This document shows positions 16,480-25,035 of a DNA stretch of 64,000 nucleotides, piece by piece. The stretch is from Synechococcus sp. Nb3U1 (lineage in GTDB: Bacteria; Cyanobacteriota; Cyanobacteriia; Thermostichales; Thermostichaceae): the NCBI RefSeq assembly GCF_021533835.1, contig NZ_JAKFYQ010000001.1, forward strand, positions 315,001 through 379,000. The letters run 5' to 3'. Position numbers and translations under genes: made by a program. The notes under the pieces were generated by a model. The model had not been told where the DNA came from. It worked only from the letters and a program-made list of their open reading frames with translations, and searched no databases. Position 1 is the first letter of the stretch, and each line of letters starts with the position of its first letter.

Positions 16480-17523
16480 TCACTTGCTAGAATTCAGTTT
16501 TTCCCAATCCTGTTGATAGGCGGCGATCATCTGAGCTTGGACTTGAATTGCTGTCAGGGTTTCCGTCATCAGGGGCCAGTCGGTATTGGGGGGGCTGGGA
16601 TACTGCTTTAACTTATCAACCGTGCTGCTCAGGGTCATTTGCAGTTGTTGCAGCATTTGATGGGCTTGTTGTGCCAGCGCCAGAGTTTCTGTGACACGGC
16701 CATTGTTCTGGTTCTGCTGATATTTCTGTAGGGCCTCCCCCCGCAAAATATTCAGGATTGCCCCTTCCTTAGAGCGCTGTAGGATCACCCGCAACTGCAA
16801 CACCAAAGGTTCACCTTTATACATCCGCTCCACTTCCGCCTGCTGGGGTTCTCCAATCAAGTCAGGATCCAAGGCCATCATCCGCTTCATGGAGGCCAAC
16901 AATTTGGAGCGCACCGATTCGGAAAGTTCTCTGAACAGATCCCGCAAAATGCCCTGCTGACGATAGCGCACTCGACACAACACCCCCTCTTGGGGCTCCA
17001 CAAAAATTTGATCGGCCTTCTCGTCTAGAGCCCGTCGCAGCATCGAGTTGAGCAACTGCTGAACTGTTTCTTCCGATTCGCTTGGGGGGGCAGGGGGAGA
17101 GGTTTGGCTAGCAGGAGACGGTACAGCCGGAGCCATCTGAGTTTCTGGCCCACCTTTGGGAGTGGGCACCTCTCGGGTAACCCGGTTGGCTTGAGCTTGC
17201 AACCGCAATTGAGCCACCTCTGCCGGATCAGGGGGATGGCTGAAGTAGTAGGCGATCAGATCTTGCTGCTGTTCAAAGGTGAGGGGGATCGGCTCGACCG
17301 AAATTTGCGAGTAGGCCAGCATTTTGCCCACATAGTCCAGCGCCGCCAAATCCTGGGGATCCACCATGCCCAAAATCAAGCTGTCGGTATCCAGGGCAAC
17401 CGGCACCACCTGATAGTAGATGCAGATCTCGACGGGCAGATACTGAGCAATCAAGGCCGGTATCCGCGTCCGGTCGATTTTGGTGTGTCGTCCTACCGCC
17501 AGAGAGGCATCTGGATCAGTCAT
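16480..17523 (-). CDS. PilB/GspE N-terminal-domain protein lacking the ATPase domain
   Basis: A 347-residue protein. Residues 20-100 or so resemble the GspE/PilB N-terminal (MshEN-like) domain (PALIAQYLPVEICIYYQVVPV, then LGMVDPQDLAALDYV). A Pro/Ser-rich linker follows, then a second part resembling the PilB N2 region before the motor (LLNSMLRRALDEKADQIFVEPQ). It stops before any Walker A motif and ends in a helical Gln-rich tail. It therefore cannot be a motor. It could bind c-di-GMP, as MshEN domains do, or pilus ATPases (inference). No pilus genes adjoin it. Confidence 0.65.
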   Translation of the reverse strand: MTDPDASLAVGRHTKIDRTRIPALIAQYLPVEICIYYQVVPVALDTDSLILGMVDPQDLAALDYVGKMLAYSQISVEPIPLTFEQQQDLIAYYFSHPPDPAEVAQLRLQAQANRVTREVPTPKGGPETQMAPAVPSPASQTSPPAPPSESEETVQQLLNSMLRRALDEKADQIFVEPQEGVLCRVRYRQQGILRDLFRELSESVRSKLLASMKRMMALDPDLIGEPQQAEVERMYKGEPLVLQLRVILQRSKEGAILNILRGEALQKYQQNQNNGRVTETLALAQQAHQMLQQLQMTLSSTVDKLKQYPSPPNTDWPLMTETLTAIQVQAQMIAAYQQDWEKLNSSK

Positions 17524-17689
17524 GGCAAGCCCGGATCCCGCGTAGGCGAGACATCGTTCCTAATCACTGTAGTCTATGGAGCGATGTGTGATCCCCATCG
17601 CCCTCAAGACTCGTCCAACCGGCTCAAATTGACTAAAGTGTAATATTAGGACGACTCTTAATCCTCTCACTACAAAAGAAGCGAAGGCC

Positions 17690-18427
17690 TTGTTAAGTCT
17701 TGGAGTCAACATTGATCACATCGCCACTGTTCGACAGGCGCGCCGCACGGTAGAGCCCGATCCGGTGGCAGCAGCGGTGATTGCGGAGTTGGCAGGCGCG
17801 GATGGCATCACGGTGCATTTGCGCGAAGATCGCCGGCACATTCAAGATCGGGATGTACGCCTGCTGCGGCAAACCGTGCGTACCCACCTCAACCTGGAAA
17901 TGGCGGCTACAGATGAGATGGTGGCAATTGCCCTTGAGGTCAAACCCGACTATGTCACGTTGGTGCCGGAGCGGCGGGAAGAAGTGACCACCGAGGGGGG
18001 CCTGAATGTGGCCGGGCAGGTGTCGCGCCTCAGCGATGTGGTGGGCCAGTTACAGGGATCCGGCATTCCCGTTAGCCTGTTTGTCGACCCGGATCCGACC
18101 CAAATTGCGGCAGCCGCCCAGGTGGGATCCCAGTGGATTGAACTGCATACGGGGCGCTATGCTGAAGCCTCCTCAGCAACCGAGCGGGAGGTGGAGCTCA
18201 ATCACCTGGAAGACGCCAGTCATCAGGCTATCGACCTGGGCCTACGGGTGAATGCGGGGCATGGGCTTACCTACTGGAATGTCGGCCCCGTGGCACGGAT
18301 CCCGGGCATGGAGGAGTTGAATATCGGCCATAGCATTGTCAGTCGGGCGGTACTGGTGGGGTTGGACCGGGCGGTACGAGAGATGCGTCAAGCAATGGGA
18401 TTAGGCTTTGGGGTAGGCCCGACATGA
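17690..18427 (+). CDS. pdxJ: Pyridoxine 5'-phosphate synthase
   Basis: A 245-residue TIM-barrel enzyme that condenses 3-amino-1-hydroxyacetone phosphate with deoxyxylulose 5-phosphate to form pyridoxine 5'-phosphate, in the DXP-dependent vitamin B6 route. Signatures are [16 protein letters not shown] at the N-terminus, [20 protein letters not shown], and [10 protein letters not shown]. Translation starts with TTG at 17690, preceded by a GAAGG ribosome-binding site; no in-frame ATG exists upstream. It overlaps the following DUF3318 gene by 4 bp. Confidence 0.96.
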   Translation: MLSLGVNIDHIATVRQARRTVEPDPVAAAVIAELAGADGITVHLREDRRHIQDRDVRLLRQTVRTHLNLEMAATDEMVAIALEVKPDYVTLVPERREEVTTEGGLNVAGQVSRLSDVVGQLQGSGIPVSLFVDPDPTQIAAAAQVGSQWIELHTGRYAEASSATEREVELNHLEDASHQAIDLGLRVNAGHGLTYWNVGPVARIPGMEELNIGHSIVSRAVLVGLDRAVREMRQAMGLGFGVGPT

Positions 18428-19056
18428 ACTCGGATTACTACGGCTACGAAAACCACATTCTCGAGCAGGCTGAGATTGATCGTCTGTTGGATCTGCTCCC
18501 TGCTAGCATGCGGGAGAGCGTGAAAATCTTGCCTGCCTCAGAGCGGCAAACCTTGGTGATCAAAGGTCGTCGGCAAATGCCTTGGGATCGGCAGATGCAG
18601 CTGTTCATTAAGCCCTATGAGTGGCGACAATTTACGCCAGTACAGCGGGCGGGGTTGTTCCTACACAAGGTGGGCTACTACAGTCGGGCAGTGTCGCGCC
18701 AGATCGACTTTTACCTGGCCGTGGCGGCGCTAGGGGGGTTGAGCTTGATCTTCGAGGCTGTCCAACAAGATCCCGTGGGGGCGACGGTTTCGGGGGGCTT
18801 GAGTGGCTTGGCCCTCTGGCAGTTGCGCCGCGATCAAACCAATGACCGACGCTTGTTGGCTGCCGATGCCTATGCGGTCGATCGCATGGTGCTGCGGGGG
18901 ATCCCTCGACTACAGGCGGTGGAAGCCCTGGGACAGGCTCTGCACGTGGAGGCGCGCTTGGAGGGGCGCTCAGGCAATGAGCTGCTGGATATGTTGCGCT
19001 ACCAAAATCTGAAGCGGTTGGCCCAACGTCCGGCGGAAGATATCGTGCTGAGCTGA
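18424..19056 (+). CDS. DUF3318 membrane-associated protein
   Basis: A 210-residue protein of the cyanobacterial DUF3318 family. The N-terminal half is soluble and charged. Residues 98-140 or so contain two hydrophobic segments that may form a membrane hairpin. The C-terminal part is helical, with [12 protein letters not shown]. Function unknown. Its ATG overlaps the pdxJ stop (ATGA) and it is followed by birA at an 10-bp gap, so pdxJ, this gene and birA probably form one cofactor-related operon. Confidence 0.78.
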   Translation: MNSDYYGYENHILEQAEIDRLLDLLPASMRESVKILPASERQTLVIKGRRQMPWDRQMQLFIKPYEWRQFTPVQRAGLFLHKVGYYSRAVSRQIDFYLAVAALGGLSLIFEAVQQDPVGATVSGGLSGLALWQLRRDQTNDRRLLAADAYAVDRMVLRGIPRLQAVEALGQALHVEARLEGRSGNELLDMLRYQNLKRLAQRPAEDIVLS

Positions 19057-19066
19057 TTTGGGGCAG

Positions 19067-19918
19067 ATGTTATCGCCGTCACGACTGGGATCCCTGGTGG
19101 GGCGAGGGGCCTGGGGACAACATCTGTTGCAGGTGGCCACGACCGATTCCACCAACCGGCTGCTTCTGGACTGGGGCCGTCATTTTCCCCAGCCGCTCCC
19201 ACTGGGCACCGTTTTGGTCAGTACCCGTCAACGGGCTGGGCGGGGACAACATGGACGGGTTTGGCAGTCTGAGCCGGGGGGGCTGTATTTGTCGGTATGG
19301 CTGGGCCCGCCAGGACCCGGCAAGTGGGAATCCCCAGAATCGGATCCCTCGTTGCTGGAGCTGACTTTGGCTTTGGCTTGGGGAGTTGTCAGGCAATTGC
19401 GGCAAACCCTGGGGATCCCGCTGGGGTTGAAGTGGCCGAATGATTTGGTTGTGGTGGATGAGGAGCATTCTGAGCGCTTGCTAAAGCTGGGGGGGATACT
19501 ACTCCAGAGTCGCTTTGGTGGGGCAGGACAGCTGCTGGGTTTGGTGGCTGGCTGCGGGCTGAACCTGAATAACGGAGTGCCACAGGGGGCGATCTCGTTG
19601 TCACAACTGCTGGGATCCCGGCAGGATCGCACTTGGGTGGGATCCCTGGTTTTGCGGGGTATGGAGCGCGGCTTCCGCACCTGGCAGCAGTCGGGGTTCC
19701 AGCCCATTCGCTGGGAGTATGAGAGCTGGATGATCCCCACGCAAGTCGATTGGCCAGAAGCAGAGGCTGTCGCCACGGTTTTGGGCCTTGCCGAGGACGG
19801 GAGGATCCGGGTACAACCACAAGGGGAGCTACATTCCCAACAGCGGCAGTCCATTCTGACGCTTTCGCCCGACCAAGTGCGTTTGAGCTATCACATTCCC
19901 GTTCGCGGCAGCCTGTAG
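19067..19918 (+). CDS. birA: Biotin--[acetyl-CoA-carboxylase] ligase
   Basis: A 283-residue monofunctional biotin protein ligase that activates biotin with ATP and transfers it to the biotin carboxyl carrier protein of acetyl-CoA carboxylase. The biotin-AMP loop GRGQHGR and the LKWPNDL segment are present. A C-terminal SH3-like domain ends the protein. There is no N-terminal DNA-binding domain, so it is not a BirA-type repressor. The frame opens at a TTG (19058); the ATG at 19067 is preferred. Confidence 0.93.
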   Translation: MLSPSRLGSLVGRGAWGQHLLQVATTDSTNRLLLDWGRHFPQPLPLGTVLVSTRQRAGRGQHGRVWQSEPGGLYLSVWLGPPGPGKWESPESDPSLLELTLALAWGVVRQLRQTLGIPLGLKWPNDLVVVDEEHSERLLKLGGILLQSRFGGAGQLLGLVAGCGLNLNNGVPQGAISLSQLLGSRQDRTWVGSLVLRGMERGFRTWQQSGFQPIRWEYESWMIPTQVDWPEAEAVATVLGLAEDGRIRVQPQGELHSQQRQSILTLSPDQVRLSYHIPVRGSL

Positions 19919-19950
19919 TTTTTCTCGTGTGGCCTGTGTTGAAACTGGTG

Positions 19951-20907
19951 ATGGATCCCCTATTCGCGGCCTTGCGGCTCTCTTTTGCGCGATCTCGACA
20001 GTTGCGACGGCTAAGCTTTGGGCTGGGGCTGGGGCTATGTCTGCTCTGGTTTTATCCCAGTGCCCTTTTGGCGCAAACTCAGCCGGAGAGCCTACCTCCA
20101 CCGCCTGTGGTTGAGCCGGCTTTAGATACCCCTGGAGCGGCGGCCCTGCTTCTAGACGGAGCCATTCCGATGCCAGAGACTTCTCTAGAAGCTGCAACAT
20201 CCCCCGCAGCAGCCGATGAGCCCCTGACCCTGGAAGCCGAAACCCGTACCGAGACGGTGGTGGGTCGGGAAATTGTCATCGAGCCGGAGGAAACCCGCCA
20301 CTTGGCTGCTCCCCCGGATTCCGGCGACCCAACTGGGGTGCCGATTGTGCTGATGGAACGAACCTCCGGTCGGCGCATCATCATTTCTCCCGGACAAGAG
20401 ATTCGCATTGAGGATCCCAGCCAAGTCCAAGAGGCAGACCCCGAACCTCCGACCCGACCAGAGCTAGCAGCAGGGGATGAGCGGTTGTTGTATCCCTTAC
20501 CGCGCCCTGTGCCGATTACTTCCGGGTTCGGCATGCGCATGCACCCGATTCGCGGACAGCCGGAGTTTCATGCTGGTGTAGATTTGGGGGCCAGCATGGG
20601 CACACCGATCCTGGCCTCCTTCAGCGGCAAGGTGGTGGCTTCTGGATCGTTGGGGGGATTGGGGATTGCCGTGGTACTGGAACACGCGGGTCATCAGCGC
20701 ACTCGCTATGGCCACATGTCTGAGGTGGCAGTGGCTACTGGAGAACGGGTGGAACAGGGATCCGTGATTGGCTATGTGGGTGCATCTGGGGAGGTGACCG
20801 GGCCGCATTTGCATTTTGAGCTGTGGAAGCGGGCCACCGCTCAAGACTGGGTGGTGTTGGATGCCACAGATGACCTGAAGATCGCCGTGGCTCAGTTACC
20901 GGGTTAG
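19951..20907 (+). CDS. Exported M23-family (LytM) peptidoglycan peptidase
   Basis: A 318-residue exported protein. A signal sequence (hydrophobic to about residue 50, ending SALLAQ) is followed by a Pro/Glu-rich linker region of about 120 residues. A C-terminal M23 domain follows. Its zinc ligands are visible in EFHAGVDLG (His and Asp) and in GPHLHFEL (HxH). Such enzymes cut peptide cross-links in peptidoglycan, or activate amidases if degenerate; here all ligands are present. The open frame extends far upstream inside birA, but the ATG at 19951 fits the signal peptide. GTG codons just upstream remain possible. Confidence 0.9.
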   Translation: MDPLFAALRLSFARSRQLRRLSFGLGLGLCLLWFYPSALLAQTQPESLPPPPVVEPALDTPGAAALLLDGAIPMPETSLEAATSPAAADEPLTLEAETRTETVVGREIVIEPEETRHLAAPPDSGDPTGVPIVLMERTSGRRIIISPGQEIRIEDPSQVQEADPEPPTRPELAAGDERLLYPLPRPVPITSGFGMRMHPIRGQPEFHAGVDLGASMGTPILASFSGKVVASGSLGGLGIAVVLEHAGHQRTRYGHMSEVAVATGERVEQGSVIGYVGASGEVTGPHLHFELWKRATAQDWVVLDATDDLKIAVAQLPG

Positions 20908-20958
20908 CAGTGCCTGAGTTAATATCAGTGAGTGGGATCCCGGTTGGATCTGGTTTTT

Positions 20959-21039
20959 GCGGACGTGGCGGAATGGCAGACGCGCTAGACTTAGGATCTA
21001 GTGCCGCAAGGCGTAAGGGTTCAAGTCCCTTCGTCCGCA
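20959..21039 (+). tRNA. tRNA-Leu (anticodon TAG)
   Basis: Class II tRNA with acceptor stem GCGGACG/CGTCCGC, anticodon stem CTAGA/TCTAG around loop CTTAGGA (anticodon TAG), a long variable arm, T-stem AAGGG/CCCTT and discriminator A21039. CCA is not encoded. Its 3' end overlaps the end of the convergent dehydratase gene by 19 bp. Confidence 0.95.
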
Positions 21040-22001
21040 TAGGGATTAGGCCTGTTTAGGGCTAGGGTCAGGATCTCAGTATCCACATTGCCTCCGGAGA
21101 GAATCACCCCGATCCGTCGTCTGGGCAAAACTATTTTTTGGGCCAGAAGAGCGGCAATTCCGACTGCACCCGTCGGTTCAATCACCAGCTTCAGGCGCGT
21201 CAGCAACAGCTGCATCGCACGTAGAATGTCGGCATCGCTTACCAGCACCACCTCATCCACATAGCGCTGAATGACGGGGAAAGTGTGTTGCCCCGGATAA
21301 GAGGTACGAATGCCATCCGCAATGGTGTTGGGCACCGGGATCCGCACTCGTTCCCCTTTTTGCAAAGACAGAAAATAATCGTTGCCGGTCTCCGGTTCTA
21401 CCCCATAGAGGCGCATTGTGGGGTTGAGAGCCTTAGCCACCAGCGCACAGCCGCTGAGCAACCCGCCGCCACCGAGGGGCACTACCAACGCATCCAATTC
21501 CGGCACCTGCTGCAAAAACTCCAGCGCACAAGTCCCCTGCCCGGCCATAATGCGAGGCTCATCATAGGGTGGAATGAGAAGGGATCCCTGTTCGGTCGCG
21601 ATTTGCTGGGCTAAAACCTCTCGGTCTTCCGTTTGCCGGTCGTAGAAGCGAATTTGCGCTCCATAGCTTTGAGTGGCTTGTATCTTGGCCTGCGGGGCAT
21701 CCTCCGGCATGACAATCGTGGCCGGGAGCTTGAATTCTGCTGCCGCAATTGCTACCCCCTGAGCGTGGTTTCCAGAAGAAAACGCCACCACTCCCTGCTG
21801 AAGGGATCCCTCTTCTAGGCTGGCGAGAAAGTTGAGTGCCCCGCGCACCTTGAACGAGCCGCCCCGCTGAAAGGACTCCGCTTTGCAAAACACCTGAGCA
21901 CCCATCCGACGATCTAGGTAGCGGCTGGTGTGAATGGGGGTACGGTGGACTCGCTGGCCAATCCGGCTCTGAGCCAAACAAACATCCTCCAGGCTAAGCA
22001 T
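21021..22001 (-). CDS. PLP-dependent threonine/serine dehydratase (serine racemase-like)
   Basis: A 326-residue fold-type II PLP enzyme. The cofactor lysine is K51 in GGSFKVRGA, the substrate loop is SSGNHAQG, and the phosphate cup is PLGGGGLLSG. There is no C-terminal ACT-like regulatory domain, so it resembles catabolic threonine dehydratases and serine racemases rather than the full-length biosynthetic IlvA. Likely reactions are L-threonine to 2-oxobutyrate or serine to pyruvate. The last residues are encoded by the antisense strand of the tRNA-Leu gene. It lies 3 bp after the GT9 gene stop on the same strand. Confidence 0.88.
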   Translation of the reverse strand: MLSLEDVCLAQSRIGQRVHRTPIHTSRYLDRRMGAQVFCKAESFQRGGSFKVRGALNFLASLEEGSLQQGVVAFSSGNHAQGVAIAAAEFKLPATIVMPEDAPQAKIQATQSYGAQIRFYDRQTEDREVLAQQIATEQGSLLIPPYDEPRIMAGQGTCALEFLQQVPELDALVVPLGGGGLLSGCALVAKALNPTMRLYGVEPETGNDYFLSLQKGERVRIPVPNTIADGIRTSYPGQHTFPVIQRYVDEVVLVSDADILRAMQLLLTRLKLVIEPTGAVGIAALLAQKIVLPRRRIGVILSGGNVDTEILTLALNRPNPYADEGT

Positions 22002-22004
22002 GAC

Positions 22005-23012
22005 CTAGGCAGGGAAGATCACCTGCAGAATCTGTTCAGCCGGAATCGAATCGATTACCCCATCAGCGGCAGTGACCGCCCGAAAAGGCCCTTCTGATGG
22101 CAATAACCGCGTCGGATCGGTGGGACCAAACAGAGCCACCAGAGGGGTTTGAGTGGCAACTGCCAAGTGCATCGGGGCACTATCCGTACACAGCAGCAGC
22201 GTTGCTCCTGCAATCAGAGCCGCCAGTTGTCCCAATTGGGCAGGCCGACTGACCCACAAATCCGGCAGCTGCGATAGGAAGCCATCCGCCAGCTTTTCAT
22301 CCTCTGGCCCCAACACCAACACCAGGGGCAATTCGGGCCGTTTTTCCCGGAACCCCTTGATCACCTTCACCCAGTTGGCGGGGGGGTAAACCTTCAGGAT
22401 CCCTTTTTGTAGCGACAGTTGGCTGGCTCCGGGGTGCAGCAGCACGTAGTCTTTGGCCGGATCCCCAAGGAGGCGCTTGCGTTCTTGTTCTGCCCATTCC
22501 AAGTGGCTCTTTTTCAGGCGAATTTGCGGGATCCCAGCCTTGGAGAAAATGCCAAACCCCTGCAACAGATCGTGGTACATTTCCGCTGCATACTCGGCGG
22601 GTTTCAAGGGCACCGGATCGGTGAGCCAGGGCTTTCCTGGGGGGGCATATCCCACCCGCTTCGGGATCCCGGTCAACCAGAGCAGTAGCTTTGCGCCCAT
22701 GCCTTTTCCCAAGCTCAGCACCGCATCGTACTGACGCTCCCGAATCCGCCCTAGCAAATCGCTGAGATCTCCCAGGGAGACTTGTTCCTTGAAGGGGAAG
22801 GTCAACACCTTGTTCACCGAAGGGCAGATCTCGTAGGCGGAAACCGCCCGAGGCTCCACCATCACCTCAATCTCAGCCTCCGGAAACCGTTGCCGCAGGC
22901 CTGCCAAAGTGGGGAAAAAGAGAATTTGGTCGCCGATCCCTCCAGGGACAAGGGCAAGAATTCTGGGTGCCAAGGGGGCACTGCCGCGAACTTGTGGAGA
23001 AGCAACCTGCAT
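22005..23012 (-). CDS. Glycosyltransferase family 9 (heptosyltransferase-like)
   Basis: A 335-residue GT-B fold enzyme related to ADP-heptose:LPS heptosyltransferases. Features are LALVPGGIGDQILFFPTLAGLR at the N-terminus (Gly-rich loop plus catalytic-type Asp), LLHPGASQ in the middle, and the nucleotide-sugar region LLCTDSAPMHLAVA with ALFGPTDP. It probably adds a sugar to lipopolysaccharide or another envelope glycan; donor and acceptor are unknown. It is cotranscribed with the dehydratase gene downstream. Confidence 0.86.
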   Translation of the reverse strand: MQVASPQVRGSAPLAPRILALVPGGIGDQILFFPTLAGLRQRFPEAEIEVMVEPRAVSAYEICPSVNKVLTFPFKEQVSLGDLSDLLGRIRERQYDAVLSLGKGMGAKLLLWLTGIPKRVGYAPPGKPWLTDPVPLKPAEYAAEMYHDLLQGFGIFSKAGIPQIRLKKSHLEWAEQERKRLLGDPAKDYVLLHPGASQLSLQKGILKVYPPANWVKVIKGFREKRPELPLVLVLGPEDEKLADGFLSQLPDLWVSRPAQLGQLAALIAGATLLLCTDSAPMHLAVATQTPLVALFGPTDPTRLLPSEGPFRAVTAADGVIDSIPAEQILQVIFPA

Positions 23013-23164
23013 AGAGCATCCTGATAGATGGCCATATCCAGCCGATGGGATCCCTGACCAGGGACATACCGCGTTAACTCTATCTCAGATTCGGATCGGG
23101 ATGGGATCCAATCGACACACCAAGAAGATAAGCTACGAAAGAACGATCTAAAGTCAAACCCCGC

Positions 23165-23560
23165 ATGGCCAGTGCCAGTCCAGAAAGTCGGCTTGATCGA
23201 ATAGAGCAACTGCTTGGGCAAGAGGCTGAAGCAATCCGGCAACTTCGTCAAACCCAAGCCGAAGAGAGTGAATGGATACGTTTAGCTCAAGAGCAAGAGA
23301 GTCAGCGGATTTGCCACATTCGGGAACAGAATCGGGCTGAAGAACAAAAGCTCATGTCCGATTTGCGAACCCAACAAGCACTCTTGGATGAGAGCGTGGC
23401 AGGAGTTATCCCTGCTGTTGAGGATAGGCACAAAGCTCTACTGGAATTTGGCCAGGTGATTCCCGAGGCAGTTGAAAAGTTAAGAGCTTCTCATCGTAGG
23501 CAGAATCACATCCTTGATGATTGGATGGGGCAGCAACCTCCCCGAGAGGGAGAGCCATGA
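23165..23560 (+). CDS. Predicted coiled-coil protein, unknown function
   Basis: A 131-residue, Gln/Glu/Arg-rich protein predicted to be nearly all helix, with heptad-like spacing over residues 8-65 and again near 100-120. It has no signal peptide, membrane segment or recognised motif. Its stop overlaps the DegT aminotransferase ATG (ATGA, 23557-23560), so the two are translationally coupled. It may therefore belong to surface-sugar metabolism or assembly (inference only). Confidence 0.6.
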   Translation: MASASPESRLDRIEQLLGQEAEAIRQLRQTQAEESEWIRLAQEQESQRICHIREQNRAEEQKLMSDLRTQQALLDESVAGVIPAVEDRHKALLEFGQVIPEAVEKLRASHRRQNHILDDWMGQQPPREGEP

Positions 23561-24714
23561 CGGATGAACCTATCCCACTTTTGGATTTGACCCTGCAATA
23601 TCGTGCTCTGGCTAGTGAGCTTCAGCCTCAGGTGCAAGCGCTGCTGGCCTCTGGGCAATACATTGGTGGGGCTGCTGTCCGGCATTTTGAGGAGCTGTTT
23701 TCCCAGTTTTTGGGGGGCGGGGATCTGGAGACCATTGGCTGCAATTCTGGAACGGATGCGTTAGTGCTGGCCTTACGGGCCCTCGGGATCCAGCCGGGGG
23801 ATGAGGTGATCACCACGGCCTTCAGTTTTTTTGCCTCTGCCGAAGCGATCGATCTGGTGGGGGCACGCCCCGTTTTTGTGGATGTGGATCCCCATACCTT
23901 TAACCTCGATCCGGCTCTCCTGGAAGCCAAAATTTCTCCGCACACCAAGGCAATCATCCCGGTGCATCTGTTTGGTCAAGCAGCCAACATGACCGAGATT
24001 CTGGCGATTGCACAGCGGTATGGATTGGCGGTCATTGAAGATTGTGCCCAAGCGGTTGGGGCCTGCTGGGGGGGCAAACCCGTGGGTGCCTGGGGGGATG
24101 TGGGCTGTTTCAGCTTCTTCCCCACCAAAAATCTGGGGGCGGCTGGGGATGGGGGGGCAGTGGTCACCCGCAACCCGGAATTGGCCCGCCAAGTACGCAT
24201 CCTCAAGGAACACGGCCAAGCTCGGCAATACCAACATGATCAAATCGGTATCAACAGCCGCCTCGATGCGCTGCAAGCGGTGATTTTGTCGGTTAAGTTG
24301 CCCCATTTGCGGGAATGGAACTGGCGCCGGCAGGGGATTGCGGAGGTTTACCATCGCCTATTGCAAGGGATCCCTGGCTTGATCCTGCCCAGGGTGGCGG
24401 TGGGAGGGAACTCCGTTTGGCATCAATATACGGTGCGGGTTGCCGGGGCTGACCCGACGGATCCCCATCGCCGGGATTCTTTACAACAGCACCTGAAGGA
24501 TCGGGGCATTAGCAGCCGTATTTACTACCCCATCCCCTTACATCGACAACCGGTGTACCAAAAACTGGGGTATAAACTTGGGGATCTGCCCCACGCCGAA
24601 ACCTGTGCGGCCCAGGTCTTATCTTTGCCCTGCTTCCCTGAACTGACCACCCAACAACAAGAACGTGTGGCGGAGGCCATCGCAGAGATGCTCAGAGAGG
24701 AAATGGGTTTATAA
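23557..24714 (+). CDS. DegT/DnrJ/EryC1-family nucleotide-sugar aminotransferase
   Basis: A 385-residue fold-type I PLP aminotransferase that transfers an amino group to a keto position of a nucleotide-linked sugar. Signatures are GCNSGTDALVLALRALGI, the Asp in VIEDCAQAVGA, and the PLP lysine K191 in FFPTKNLGAAGDGG. The frame is open from 23521, but the ATG at 23557 overlaps the previous stop and starts the family homology. With the neighbouring GT9 and GT2-GtrA genes it suggests synthesis of an amino-sugar-containing surface polysaccharide. Confidence 0.9.
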   Translation: MTDEPIPLLDLTLQYRALASELQPQVQALLASGQYIGGAAVRHFEELFSQFLGGGDLETIGCNSGTDALVLALRALGIQPGDEVITTAFSFFASAEAIDLVGARPVFVDVDPHTFNLDPALLEAKISPHTKAIIPVHLFGQAANMTEILAIAQRYGLAVIEDCAQAVGACWGGKPVGAWGDVGCFSFFPTKNLGAAGDGGAVVTRNPELARQVRILKEHGQARQYQHDQIGINSRLDALQAVILSVKLPHLREWNWRRQGIAEVYHRLLQGIPGLILPRVAVGGNSVWHQYTVRVAGADPTDPHRRDSLQQHLKDRGISSRIYYPIPLHRQPVYQKLGYKLGDLPHAETCAAQVLSLPCFPELTTQQQERVAEAIAEMLREEMGL

Positions 24715-25035
24715 CTCTTGAAGTTAAAATCTTGAAGTAAAAAACCTCGATTGTTGCCGAGAAAATAAGTCCATCCTTAGCTGTTGGGCGGGTAGACCAG
24801 AGGGCGTTCCTAGCCCCGCGCTCTATCCCGCAGTCGTAGTACCGAGATTTTAGGGTTGGAGCACTGCAATGAATCTTGGTAGGTGGAGAAAAGCCTAGCT
24901 CTGAAGGTCATCCATCGGTAGGATATGGGATCAATTGCGGATCGGGTCAGCCGCCTGGCTTGAGTTCGGCCTGTGTTCACGCTCTCATGTTGCAATTTTT
25001 ACTGACCTTGTTGCTCTTTCTCGGATGCTCGCTGA
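24715..25035. other. Intergenic region without recognisable gene
   Basis: These 321 bp lie between the DegT aminotransferase and the GT2-GtrA gene. A short imperfect direct repeat (TTGAAGTTAAAA / TTGAAGTAAAAA) follows the upstream stop. I see no tRNA, terminator with a strong T-run, or convincing ORF. A promoter for the GT2-GtrA gene is expected here but none stands out. Confidence 0.5.
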
